Notes under the pieces: generated by a model
The model's database searches: none
Told to the model about the DNA's origin: nothing
The model's input: the letters and a program-made list of their open reading frames with translations, nothing else
Assembly: GCF_004001045.1 (NCBI RefSeq)
Contig: NZ_BIMK01000024.1
Location: 1-64,000 of the forward strand
Length of the DNA stretch: 64,000 bases
Direction of reading: 5' to 3'
From: Paenibacillus chibensis
GTDB lineage: Bacteria; Bacillota; Bacilli; Paenibacillales; Paenibacillaceae
In this document: positions 8,352 to 15,818 of the stretch, piece by piece
How the letters are laid out: every line of letters starts with the position of its first letter
Position numbering within the stretch: position 1 is the stretch's first letter
Made by a program: the position numbers and the translations under genes

Positions 8352-8567
8352 TTATTTTTTGGTCTGGCTGGGGCTGTTATTCGTAAGCACCGTCAGCATT
8401 CTCTGATCTTTAACCATTTTGGATTGACATTGGGGGCATATAGGCGCTTCGGAGAAAGCGAAATTATCCCGCATCCATCCCTTGCAGTTCTCATTCGAAC
8501 AAGACCATATATCCGTGAGTTCTGTCGGCAGATCCTCCAATGGTTTTTTTCGTGAGTTGTACATCAT
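8352..8567 (-). CDS. YdjO-like small zinc-ribbon protein
   Basis: A 71-aa protein with two Cys pairs, CSNENC (about residues 23-28) and CPQC (about residues 44-47), plus the signature WMRDNFAFSE between them and RMLTVL after them. This matches the cold-inducible YdjO family of Bacillus. The Cys arrangement implies a single zinc knuckle. The molecular role is unknown. It lies beside a cold shock gene on the same strand, but each has its own terminator. Confidence 0.8.
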   Translation of the reverse strand: MMYNSRKKPLEDLPTELTDIWSCSNENCKGWMRDNFAFSEAPICPQCQSKMVKDQRMLTVLTNNSPSQTKK

Positions 8568-8696
8568 GCATCCCTCTTTCTATACCGTATTGGTTGCTGC
8601 AGTGAATTTCTTCGTCAATGTATATTTTCCAAGGGCCCACCGCTTTTGGGGCGGAGGCTTATCATAGTCAGGCTACAAAACACGAATAAGTGCGCT

Positions 8697-8728
8697 AAAA
8701 AAATGACCCCGAACAAAACTGTTCGGGG
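8697..8728 (-). terminator. Terminator of the cold shock gene
   Basis: A perfect CCCCGAACA/TGTTCGGGG stem with a 4-nt loop is followed on the minus strand by TCATTTTTTT, 16 bp after the stop codon. Confidence 0.88.
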
Positions 8729-8743
8729 GCACCAAGCTCTAAA

Positions 8744-8944
8744 TTAGAGTTTTACGACATTCTCGGCTTGTGGTCCGCGGCTGCCTTGCACGATATTAAA
8801 TTCAACGCGCTGGCCTTCATCCAGGGATTTGTAGCCATCGCCTACGATTGCACTGAAGTGTACGAAAACGTCGTTTCCGCCTTCAACTTCGATGAAACCA
8901 AAGCCTTTCTCAGCATTAAACCATTTCACTGTACCTGTTTCCAT
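8744..8944 (-). CDS. csp: CspA/CspB-family cold shock protein
   Basis: A 66-aa single-domain cold shock protein that binds single-stranded RNA and DNA and melts mRNA structure. Both nucleic-acid-binding motifs are present: KGFGFI (RNP1) and VFVHFSAI (RNP2). The start is ATG 8944 (METGTVKWF) behind AAAGGAGG. An in-frame start 7 codons further upstream would place the ribosome site inside the gene and is rejected. A leader of about 130 nt precedes it, typical for thermally folded csp leaders. Confidence 0.97.
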   Translation of the reverse strand: METGTVKWFNAEKGFGFIEVEGGNDVFVHFSAIVGDGYKSLDEGQRVEFNIVQGSRGPQAENVVKL

Positions 8945-9087
8945 GTATGTTCGACCTCCTTTCAAGAAAAGTCATATGGCATTCTTATCCTTAAATAAAA
9001 ATCACATATCGTACAAGGCTATTAACCGAGAATAACCCTCTACGTTATGTGAATTTCTCCAGGGCTTATTTCAATAATCTTATTATA
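8945..9087 (-). promoter_or_regulatory. Promoter and long 5' leader of the cold shock gene
   Basis: A perfect TATAAT (9082-9087, minus strand) lies about 140 bp upstream of the start codon. The -35 is poor. The long leader, rich in short complementary stretches, resembles csp mRNA leaders that refold with temperature. The fold itself was not computed. Confidence 0.5.
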
Positions 9088-9163
9088 ACACAGATGATCA
9101 CGTTTTGATACCTGTTGAGGATAAAATTGGAATCGTATCTCAATTTTTTTTGAAATGGCGCAT

Positions 9164-9198
9164 AAAAACAGCGAATCGTTCCTCGGAACGATCCGCTG
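9164..9198 (-). terminator. Terminator of the TPR/propeptide cassette
   Basis: A CAGCG-ATCGTTCC stem with a 2-nt loop (one mismatch) is followed on the minus strand by TTTTTA, 13 bp after the propeptide stop codon. Confidence 0.85.
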
Positions 9199-9210
9199 CA
9201 TGGTCCAACA

Positions 9211-9339
9211 TCAATACTCGGAACCGTGATTAAATGCTTGAATCGGTGGTGTGTGATCCTGCGCAAAACTCGTTGTCACAGATGGATTACTGAAAATGAC
9301 TACTGCTAAAACTGCTGCTAAAGCGATTGCCTTTTTCAT
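9211..9339 (-). CDS. Secreted signalling propeptide (Phr-like), 42 aa
   Basis: A 42-codon gene with an excellent ribosome site (GAAGGAGAG, 7 bp before ATG 9339). The product has a textbook Sec signal: MKKA, a hydrophobic run of about 13 residues, then VTTSFAQ with a likely cleavage after SFA. This leaves a short tail, QDHTPPIQAFNHGSEY. The gene overlaps the 3' end of the TPR gene by 53 nt in another frame, so translation is coupled, and a terminator follows at once. Size, signal, tail and position match the exported propeptides of Rap-Phr, AimR-AimP and AloR-AloP type systems, which are processed outside the cell and re-imported by oligopeptide permeases. The mature peptide cannot be read off with certainty. 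Confidence 0.8.
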   Translation of the reverse strand: MKKAIALAAVLAVVIFSNPSVTTSFAQDHTPPIQAFNHGSEY

Positions 9340-10147
9340 TCGAAATCTCTCCTTCAAATATTATTTTGAGTATTCGTGAGTATTCCTCCAGCTGCGAGAC
9401 GGATGCATAGATCTTGATCGTTTCAAACAACGCTATCGTCTTTTTGAAATATTTGTCATTTCCTAGTTTATCACATAATGACAAATTATGTAAAGATATA
9501 TTTATAGCTTCCTGTGTATGGTCATTCAGGGAATAATATAAAGCGAGCATGAAAGAGTAAGATAGATACTTGGTCGCAAGGACTTGCTCGGTATAAAAGG
9601 AAGCATCCCGGAGGTGACTTCTCAAAGGTTCCAGAACATGGTCCACGTTATAGGAATATAGAATCGCCGACTCTAAAATGGTAATGAGGCCCGAAAGAAT
9701 CTGATCCGGATTTTGCTGAAGAAACTGGGTGTATTCCGGCAGCTTATTCCGATTGCCCGTCAAAATATCCAGCGTCAACAGATTGGCCTTGGCGAATTTA
9801 TTGAAGTCTTCCACGATCGTAATCGCCTCATGGGTCGAATCATTCAGCCAACTAAGATCCCGGTAATACTCGATGCATTCTATCGATAATGCGTATTGCT
9901 TTAATTTTTGAAAAGCCAGTCCTTGCATCAGGTAGCTGTAACCAAAATAATATGATATATGTCGCTTCGTCTCGATTCGCTCGCCGGATGTCTTGGACGG
10001 ATGGCTCGCTATCGCTTTCGCAGTCTCTAATAAACTCTGAGACAAGGAGATCACTTCCTCCCAATTCTCCATGGCGAACGCCATTTTTACCATATTAACC
10101 AATATGTCAATGTCGATGAATTCGACTGCATCCTCTTCTTCTATCAA
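9287..10147 (-). CDS. TPR receptor of RRNPP type lacking the HTH domain
   Basis: A 286-aa all-helical protein made of TPR-like repeats (for example YYFGYSYLMQGLAFQKLKQYALSIECI, and a later repeat KYFKKTIALFETIKIYA). These resemble the C-terminal peptide-binding domain of RRNPP regulators of Bacillus and Paenibacillus. The usual N-terminal DNA-binding HTH is absent: the protein begins directly in TPR-like helices. Only about 200 bp without an open frame lie upstream, including a promoter. It also lacks a recognisable Rap phosphatase 3-helix bundle. It starts at TTG 10147, 9 bp after AAGGGGA. The overlapping propeptide gene strongly suggests a peptide receptor, perhaps one acting by protein-protein contact. 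Confidence 0.72.
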   Translation of the reverse strand: MIEEEDAVEFIDIDILVNMVKMAFAMENWEEVISLSQSLLETAKAIASHPSKTSGERIETKRHISYYFGYSYLMQGLAFQKLKQYALSIECIEYYRDLSWLNDSTHEAITIVEDFNKFAKANLLTLDILTGNRNKLPEYTQFLQQNPDQILSGLITILESAILYSYNVDHVLEPLRSHLRDASFYTEQVLATKYLSYSFMLALYYSLNDHTQEAINISLHNLSLCDKLGNDKYFKKTIALFETIKIYASVSQLEEYSRILKIIFEGEISNEKGNRFSSSFSSSHFQ

Positions 10148-10187
10148 AGGAAAAATCCCCTTTATGTAACAAATATTTACAGTTTCT

Positions 10188-10217
10188 ATTATATAAGGAG
10201 ATTTTACTGCTGGTCAA
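10188..10217 (-). promoter_or_regulatory. Promoter of the TPR/propeptide cassette
   Basis: TTGACC (10212-10217) and a perfect TATAAT (10188-10193), spacer 18 bp, 41 bp before the TTG start. It rules out an upstream-fused HTH on the same transcript. Confidence 0.7.
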
Positions 10218-10255
10218 TAAGTAAAAGCTATCATCCCGTTCTAATGCACGGCAAA

Positions 10256-10315
10256 TAAAAAAGAATTAAACGCAGAAGCCATCCAGGATCGCTTCCATCG
10301 TTTAATTCTTGTTTT
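10256..10315. terminator. Bidirectional terminator after ydjI
   Basis: Perfect 12-bp arms AAGAATTAAACG (10261-10272) and their complement (10299-10310), with a smaller GAAGC/GCTTC stem inside the loop and A/T runs on both sides. It ends the pspA-ydjGHI transcript. Confidence 0.8.
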
Positions 10316-10345
10316 CTTCGCGTCAGCAGGCGGTTAAATCCGAAA

Positions 10346-11335
10346 TCAGTTCAGCTTCTGGCCGCAGTTCGGACAGAAGTTCGCCCCTTCGTTCTTCGCG
10401 CCGCAGTTCGGGCAAAAATTGTATTTCTTGCCGCCTTCGGGAGCTTCGGATTTCGCCGGCTCGGATGCTTTCTGCTCCGCAGGCTTTTGGCCTTGATTCA
10501 TGTTCTTCATCATTTCGTTCGCCATGTTCATGCCCATCATCATGCCTGCCATGTCCGACGCGGCGCCGCCTCCCTGTAGCTTGCCGGAAGACATTGCATC
10601 GGTCATGCTCACCTGCTGGTATTTTTGCAGATTGCCGATCATTTCATGGGATGCCGTCTTCGTGATCATATCCTGAATTTCCTGAGGATAGTTGAAGCTC
10701 ATCACCTGGAAGCCCGTGATCGTCATTCCGTGGCCCATCACTTCCATATCGAGATCCTCACGGATGCCCTTGGCTATTTCGAAGGCGTTCGCCTGCAGGT
10801 TGAACATATCCTTGCCTTCTCTGCTGATCCACTTCATGAGCAGCTGATCCAGCACGGATGTAATGCGGAGCTTGACGTCCTCCACGAGATAGCTGTCCTT
10901 CATGCCGGCGATTTTATCGATCAGCGTAACGTAGTCATTCACTTTGAAGTTGAACGTACCGTTGGCGCGGATCGGCATGCCGCCCGGCAGCTGCGGTGTC
11001 GGAATCAGCACAGGGTTCTGCGTACCCCAGCGGACGGTAAACTCCTTCGTGTTGACGAAGAGAACCTCTACTCTCATGCCGCTGTTGAAGCCGAACTTGA
11101 AGCCCTTCAGCGTCGACAGGAACGGAATGATATCCGAATCGATGCTGTACTCGCCCTCATCCTCGAAGATCCCTTCGATTTTGCCATTATTCACGAAGAT
11201 CGCGTCCTGGCCGGAGCGAATGATCAGCTTACTCCCTTTTTTGATCTCCCGGTTGTTCCATTTCCAGAAGATCATGTCATCTCTGAATTCTTCCCACTCC
11301 ACGACGTTTGAAAACTGGTTTTTGAAAAATCCCAT
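10346..11335 (-). CDS. ydjI: YdjI: SPFH/virion-core-type protein with zinc ribbon
   Basis: A 329-aa protein. Residues 1-230 are the conserved YdjI/SPFH-like domain (VEWEEFRDDMIFWKW, then FVNTKEFTVRWGTQNP and the helical DLLLMKWISREG-type region). A Met/Gly-rich linker and a C-terminal zinc ribbon with CPNCG twice (about residues 304-324) follow. In B. subtilis the homologue is the last gene of the sigma-W pspA-ydjGHI operon, which supports membrane integrity under envelope stress. Here it ends the same gene order, 21 bp after ydjH. A paralogue lies at 14049-15002. Confidence 0.88.
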   Translation of the reverse strand: MGFFKNQFSNVVEWEEFRDDMIFWKWNNREIKKGSKLIIRSGQDAIFVNNGKIEGIFEDEGEYSIDSDIIPFLSTLKGFKFGFNSGMRVEVLFVNTKEFTVRWGTQNPVLIPTPQLPGGMPIRANGTFNFKVNDYVTLIDKIAGMKDSYLVEDVKLRITSVLDQLLMKWISREGKDMFNLQANAFEIAKGIREDLDMEVMGHGMTITGFQVMSFNYPQEIQDMITKTASHEMIGNLQKYQQVSMTDAMSSGKLQGGGAASDMAGMMMGMNMANEMMKNMNQGQKPAEQKASEPAKSEAPEGGKKYNFCPNCGAKNEGANFCPNCGQKLN

Positions 11336-11356
11336 ACCTGAATCCCTTCCCTTCCG

Positions 11357-12148
11357 TTAAAATGATCCTCTGCTGCCGCTGTGCGAATGGCCACCCGAAG
11401 TGGTTCCCCCGCCGCCGCCCGAGCCGCTGCTCGTATTCTTTTCGATTTTACGTCTTGTCGTTGTCGTCCGAATATAGGCATCCTGGTGCTCCAGAACGCC
11501 GGACGTGCTTTTGTCCTCGTAGGTTCGGCCGCTCACCGTCACACGGCCTCCGGAGCGTGAAGTCATGATGGCAACGACGATGATACCGATGACGGCTGCT
11601 CCGCCCAGTTGAAACCAGATATTAAACAGAATATTGTCCGGATTTACGCCCGGCTTGTAGCCCATGTATTTGTAAACCGTTTTAATGTACTTCTCGAACG
11701 CAAGCCTGTATTCGCCGTCGCTCAGGTCTGGCGTGATCTTGTTCCGGATTTTATCGAGCCTCTGGTCGTCGAGATACTCCTTCGCTTTGTAGAACCCCGC
11801 GAGGTATATATCCCTATGGTTGAAGTCCAGCGTCAAAATGACGGCATTACCCAGCGGATGATCGTATCCCGGCGCTTTCTCGTCGTAAAAATCCTCGGTC
11901 ATGATCTGAACGTCCTGGCCCTCCGGATTGTTTGATGTATAAATGATGATATCCGTATCCCTCTTGGCGCCGTACTCTTTGGCCATGATGGTCAGCTCTT
12001 CCTTGTCCTCCGGGCTGAGCAGCCCCGCCTCATCGTAAATCAGCGGCTGGTCGCCAGCGGCTTTAGCCGTTTGTAGGGGACCGATAAGCATCACCGTAAG
12101 GCAAAGCATCATCGCCAGCAGGCTCCATGTCGCGCGGCGTTTGTTCAC
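11357..12148 (-). CDS. ydjH: YdjH: secreted/membrane TPM-domain protein
   Basis: A 263-aa protein with a signal peptide (VNKRRATWSLLAMMLCLTVMLI then AKA), an extracytoplasmic TPM domain (LIYDEAGLLSPEDKEEL, DIIIYTSNN, AVILTLDFNHRDIYL) and one C-terminal transmembrane helix (AAVIGIIVVAIM). A Ser/Gly-rich cytoplasmic tail ends HSHSGSRGSF. TPM domains occur in photosystem repair proteins and YgcG-like envelope proteins. The start is GTG 12148, which overlaps the ydjG stop as GTGA and follows GGGGGG; an ATG 61 codons further up lies entirely inside ydjG. The second copy keeps the same overlap. Confidence 0.88.
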   Translation of the reverse strand: MNKRRATWSLLAMMLCLTVMLIGPLQTAKAAGDQPLIYDEAGLLSPEDKEELTIMAKEYGAKRDTDIIIYTSNNPEGQDVQIMTEDFYDEKAPGYDHPLGNAVILTLDFNHRDIYLAGFYKAKEYLDDQRLDKIRNKITPDLSDGEYRLAFEKYIKTVYKYMGYKPGVNPDNILFNIWFQLGGAAVIGIIVVAIMTSRSGGRVTVSGRTYEDKSTSGVLEHQDAYIRTTTTRRKIEKNTSSGSGGGGGTTSGGHSHSGSRGSF

Positions 12149-13176
12149 AGGAACCCCCCTCCCATCATCCACGAAATCAGCTTCAGGCAAATGAACGAAA
12201 CCCCGAATACGCCGGCAAACCATGCGGCCACCTTCGCCTTGCTGAGCGGCGGTTTGCCTACGACTTTGCCGGTCTGGCCATTCATGGCGAACGTGTAATC
12301 CTTTTTGCGGAAGTCGTACTGGACCATCCATACCGGAAACAGGGCATAATCCGCCTGCTTGGCGTTGGTATCGATCTGCTTATCCGTATAACTGACTGAG
12401 GTATACCCTGACACGGTGGACGCGATATACGCATCGATGAATTCCCTGATTTTATCCTTTGCCCGCGGCAAAAGCGCCTTGTCGTCGTAGCTGTATTTTT
12501 CCGCGATGTAGCCAGCGAGATACGGCGTCTTGAATTCCTTCAGATGCTCATATGGGAAAGGCTCCAATTTATCCATCAGTTCATCATTCATTTTCTCGGA
12601 TGCATCGATCGGTACCTTCAAGTAATTGAGGCGTATCTTCCGGTAAATCTCAAAATGCTGGGTTTCTGTGTACTCATAATCGCCGCTCGTGTAGATCCTT
12701 ACTTTGGTAGCATGGCCGTGAACCTCTACATTATTATGTAGCTCATATAACCAAAACGGCACGTAAATCCCCGTCATGCCCTTGATCCGGTCGGCGGACA
12801 TGAATCCGCTCGGCGTCAGCAGGCCGTTCCTGCACCACTTTTTGAAAGCTTTGACCGCCTCTTCCTTGCTGATCGCAAAAGGAATGACGACGGCTGGAGT
12901 CAGCTTTCCGCTCAAGCGGTCGCCCAGGACCACCGCCGACCCGCAAAAGCTGCATGTCGTCGCGCTCGTCTCGGGATCCGTCAGAATGACGGCTCCGCAG
13001 CTGGTGCAGTGGTATTCCTGCGCTTCATCTTCGGCATTCGCCTGCTGCTTCAGCGGATCGGGGATGTTCTCGATGTTATCCTTTCGTCCGCAGCTGGGAC
13101 AGGACAGCATTTCGGTCTCACTGTCAAAAACCATGCCGCTGCCGCAATTCGGACATTTGTATTCAATAACCGACAT
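12145..13176 (-). CDS. ydjG: YdjG: zinc-ribbon membrane protein
   Basis: A 343-aa protein that opens with two zinc ribbons (CPNCGSGMVFD...CPSCG and CTSCG...CSFCG, residues 9-80). A conserved TFIIB-zinc-ribbon-associated region follows, and the C-terminus has a transmembrane segment (KVAAWFAGVFGVSFICLKLI). In B. subtilis, YdjG and YdjH form a membrane complex with which YdjI and PspA associate. It is the second gene of the operon, 28 bp after pspA. Confidence 0.88.
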   Translation of the reverse strand: MSVIEYKCPNCGSGMVFDSETEMLSCPSCGRKDNIENIPDPLKQQANAEDEAQEYHCTSCGAVILTDPETSATTCSFCGSAVVLGDRLSGKLTPAVVIPFAISKEEAVKAFKKWCRNGLLTPSGFMSADRIKGMTGIYVPFWLYELHNNVEVHGHATKVRIYTSGDYEYTETQHFEIYRKIRLNYLKVPIDASEKMNDELMDKLEPFPYEHLKEFKTPYLAGYIAEKYSYDDKALLPRAKDKIREFIDAYIASTVSGYTSVSYTDKQIDTNAKQADYALFPVWMVQYDFRKKDYTFAMNGQTGKVVGKPPLSKAKVAAWFAGVFGVSFICLKLISWMMGGGFL

Positions 13177-13204
13177 TTGCTCACCTCAATACCTGAAGGG
13201 ACTG

Positions 13205-13927
13205 TTATTCCTTCTTGTTCAATTTGGCTTTGATGGCCGCCAGCTCATCATCCGGATCGGCAGCCGCATCCGCGCTTGCTTGCATTTCACCCGTTTGCGC
13301 AGCCTTCGCTTGCTGCTCCTTCTCAAGCTGCGCCATCAGCTCATCCAGGTCGTCCTCCTGCTTGCCTGCTCGCAGCTCGGCCAGTGCCTCCGCCTCGTTC
13401 AGCGCCTGGTTCGCCTTGTCCTCCATCACCGCAAAAGAGGATGCGGCCTTGCCCGAAGCGCTGCCCGTTTTCATCCCCTGCTGCAGCTTCGCAGCCGCCA
13501 TTTTCCCTTTAAGCTCCAGGTGCCGCGCTTCCAGCTGTCCCATATCGGACACCAGCTTATCCTGCATCTGCTTCATGCTTGCCGCGTTGGCAGCAGCCTG
13601 GTCGTACGCCGTCTGCAATTCGCTTCGCTTGGCGGCGAGCTGCACCTTGCGTTCCAAAAACTTTCTCGCCTCGGCTTCGTTTCCCGCTTCCACCGATTTT
13701 ACGGCATAGCGCTGCAGCTTCTCGATCTCTGCGACGCATTCATCCAGCGCTGCCTTCGCCCGGCGCTCGTTCATGAGCAGCGAAGCCGTTTCAGCCTTGA
13801 CCTGTCCCAGGTCACTGCCAAGACTGCGCATGTATTCATCGATCGTCTTCTCCGGATCCTCCGCCCGTTCCAGCAGCGAGTGGATATTGACCTTCATAAC
13901 ATCCTTAAACCTCGACAAGATTCCCAT
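13205..13927 (-). CDS. pspA: PspA/LiaH-family phage-shock protein
   Basis: A 240-aa, nearly all coiled-coil peripheral membrane protein (MGILSRFKDVMKVNIHSLLERAEDPEKTIDEYMR, then long Ala/Glu/Gln/Lys-rich helices to residue 215). PspA/IM30 proteins assemble into ESCRT-III-like rods that patch and remodel stressed membranes. The N-terminal amphipathic helix is intact. It leads pspA-ydjG-ydjH-ydjI behind a sigma-W-like promoter. RBS is GAGGAGG. Confidence 0.94.
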   Translation of the reverse strand: MGILSRFKDVMKVNIHSLLERAEDPEKTIDEYMRSLGSDLGQVKAETASLLMNERRAKAALDECVAEIEKLQRYAVKSVEAGNEAEARKFLERKVQLAAKRSELQTAYDQAAANAASMKQMQDKLVSDMGQLEARHLELKGKMAAAKLQQGMKTGSASGKAASSFAVMEDKANQALNEAEALAELRAGKQEDDLDELMAQLEKEQQAKAAQTGEMQASADAAADPDDELAAIKAKLNKKE

Positions 13928-13965
13928 ATTGAGCCGCCTCCTCGAAAGTTGCTTTTATCCTATAA

Positions 13966-13992
13966 TACATGAAATTCGGGGGAAAGGTTTCA
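13966..13992 (-). promoter_or_regulatory. Sigma-W (ECF)-like promoter of pspA
   Basis: TGAAAC (13987-13992) and TGTA (13966-13969) with a 17-bp spacer, including CTTTCCCCC after the -35. This is close to the sigma-W consensus TGAAAC-N16/17-CGTA, and the B. subtilis pspA operon is in the sigma-W regulon. The -10 deviates by one base (TGTA for CGTA). Confidence 0.65.
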
Positions 13993-14048
13993 GTCAGGGA
14001 AGATCGCTCCTATGGTTTGGTCTGTATGCCACCTGTTTCCGCAAGTTT

Positions 14049-15002
14049 CTAGCTTTGCTTGTAGCCGCATCCTCCGCACTTCCCCGCCTCATCCAAAGCC
14101 GTTTCGCAATTCGGGCTGGAACCCGGCTTCGTTTTAGCATGCCGGAGGTCGTTTTGAATCTCCTCCTGAAGGTCATCCATCATCTCCAGAATCGCATCGA
14201 TCCCCGTTTTTGCCCCAGTCTCCGCTGTGCTTATTCCTCCACCCGAGCTGCTTCCGGAGGTCATGGCATTTGTCATGCTCGCTTGTTGGTACACCTGTAC
14301 GGGGCCGATCATGTCTTGCGCAGCCGCTTTGACAATCATATCCTGAATCTCATCGGGATAATTGAAACTAAGGACGCGCAGCTCCGTGATGGTCATCCCA
14401 TTTTCCAGCACCTGCTTATCGAGGTCTGCCCGAATTCCTTCGGCGATCTCCTGCGCGTTTGCCTGCAAATTGTACATATTCTGACCTTCGCGGCTGATCC
14501 ACTTCATGAGGAGCAGGTCCAGGATGGACACGATCCGAAGCTTCACGTTTTCGACCAGATAGATATCCCGGATACCCGCAATGTTCTCGATGAACGTGAC
14601 GTAATCGACCACCTTGAACGTAAACACTCCGTTAGCGCGTACAGGCAAACCTCCTGGGACCAAGGACGACTGCAGCATGATCGGGCTTCGGGTTCCCCAA
14701 TTCACGGTGAATTCCTTCGTATTGACGAATAGAACCTCCACACGAATGCCGCTGTTAAAACCAAACCACGCCCCTTTAAGGGTTGACAGAAATGGAAGTA
14801 TACTCGAATCAATCTCATATTCCCCATCGTCCCGAAAGATCCCTTCGATTTTGCCGTTGTAAATGAACACCGCATCTTGCCCCGGTCGGATCACTAATTT
14901 GCTGCCCCGCTTGATCTCCGAGTTTTTCCACTTCCAAAAAATCATATCGTCCCGGAATTCGTCCCATTCCACCACGCTTGCAAACTGATTGCGTAAGCTC
15001 AT
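14049..15002 (-). CDS. ydjI: YdjI paralogue (second copy)
   Basis: A 317-aa protein that follows the 10346-11335 protein closely through the SPFH-like domain (VVEWDEFRDDMIFWKWKN, FVNTKEFTVNWGTRSP, LLMKWISREGQNMYNLQANA). It diverges in the linker and has a degenerate C-terminal ribbon (NCETALDEAGKCGGCGYKQ: one CxxC pair instead of two). It is the last gene of a second ydjGHI set placed directly upstream of pspA. The loss of one Cys pair suggests relaxed or changed function. RBS is GGGGAGGGAGAT. Confidence 0.85.
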   Translation of the reverse strand: MSLRNQFASVVEWDEFRDDMIFWKWKNSEIKRGSKLVIRPGQDAVFIYNGKIEGIFRDDGEYEIDSSILPFLSTLKGAWFGFNSGIRVEVLFVNTKEFTVNWGTRSPIMLQSSLVPGGLPVRANGVFTFKVVDYVTFIENIAGIRDIYLVENVKLRIVSILDLLLMKWISREGQNMYNLQANAQEIAEGIRADLDKQVLENGMTITELRVLSFNYPDEIQDMIVKAAAQDMIGPVQVYQQASMTNAMTSGSSSGGGISTAETGAKTGIDAILEMMDDLQEEIQNDLRHAKTKPGSSPNCETALDEAGKCGGCGYKQS

Positions 15003-15020
15003 GTCCTGATCTCCCTCCCC

Positions 15021-15818
15021 TTAAAACGATCCTCTGCTGCCGCTGTAGGAATGGCCTCCAGGTGTGGTTCCTCCGTCGCCATCGCTTGAGCTGGAGCTGC
15101 TTTTCTCGATTTTGCGGCTTGTCGTGCTCGTATGGGTATACTTGTCCGAGTAATCCAAAAGCCCCGATGTTCGGGTATTCTCGTATGTGTCCGATGTGAC
15201 CGTGATATGGCTGCCGGATCGGCGCAGCATCCCCCTTACGATCAGCCAGCCGACCAATAACGAAAAGCCAAGCTGAACCCAGATATTAAAAAAGATCAAG
15301 TCAGGATTGACGTTTGGGTTCACACCCATGTATCGATGTACAGACTCTATATACTTTTGAAATGCAAGCTAATAATTGCCATCCGTCAGGTCGGGCGATA
15401 CTTCTTTCCGGATTTTACTCAGCCTGCTACCGTTCAGATACGTTTCCCCTTTATAAAATCCGGCCACAAAGACCTCCCTATCGCTCATATTCAGCGCCAA
15501 GATCGTCGCATTCCCATGAGGCCTATCGAACCCGGGGGCCATGTTATCATAAAAATCCTCGATTAGCCGCTTCACATCATAGCCTTCATCGCTGTAGGTC
15601 ACCACAAGGATGTCTGTTTCGCGTTCGGCACTGTATTGATTCGCCAGTCGATTCAACTCATCGTATTCTTCCTCGTTCAGGAGCTTCTCAGAGTCGTAAA
15701 TAAGCTGCTTATCGGGAACGGAGGACGCTCCTTCGGCGGTCAGCTTAGCGGGCGCGGCCAATACGAGCAGCAGCATAAGCAAGACGGCAAGAGAGAACGT
15801 TCTTGTCTTGTTCACCAT
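15021..15818 (-). pseudogene. ydjH: ydjH paralogue interrupted by an in-frame TAG
   Basis: Reads as a complete TPM-domain protein (signal peptide MVNKTRTFSLAVLLML, TPM domain, transmembrane helix LVGWLIVRGML, tail ending HSYSGSRGSF), except for one TAG at 15369-15371. At this point the intact paralogue has GEYRLAFEKYI and this copy has GNY-stop-LAFQKYI, with AGG replaced by TAG and no frame change. Downstream reading stays open and conserved. Conservation of the second half suggests the lesion is recent, or else read-through or strain variation. Start ATG 15818 or the adjacent GTG 15815, which overlaps ydjG2 as GTGA. Confidence 0.85.

Noticed and set aside
9211-10147. Arbitrium (AimR-AimP) phage communication system
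   Set aside because: No HTH on the receptor and no integrase, repressor or phage genes within reach. The cassette sits among housekeeping and stress genes.
12776-13972. 398-codon plus-strand open frame
   Set aside because: Antisense to ydjG and pspA, Leu/Arg/Ser-rich low-complexity translation with no motif.
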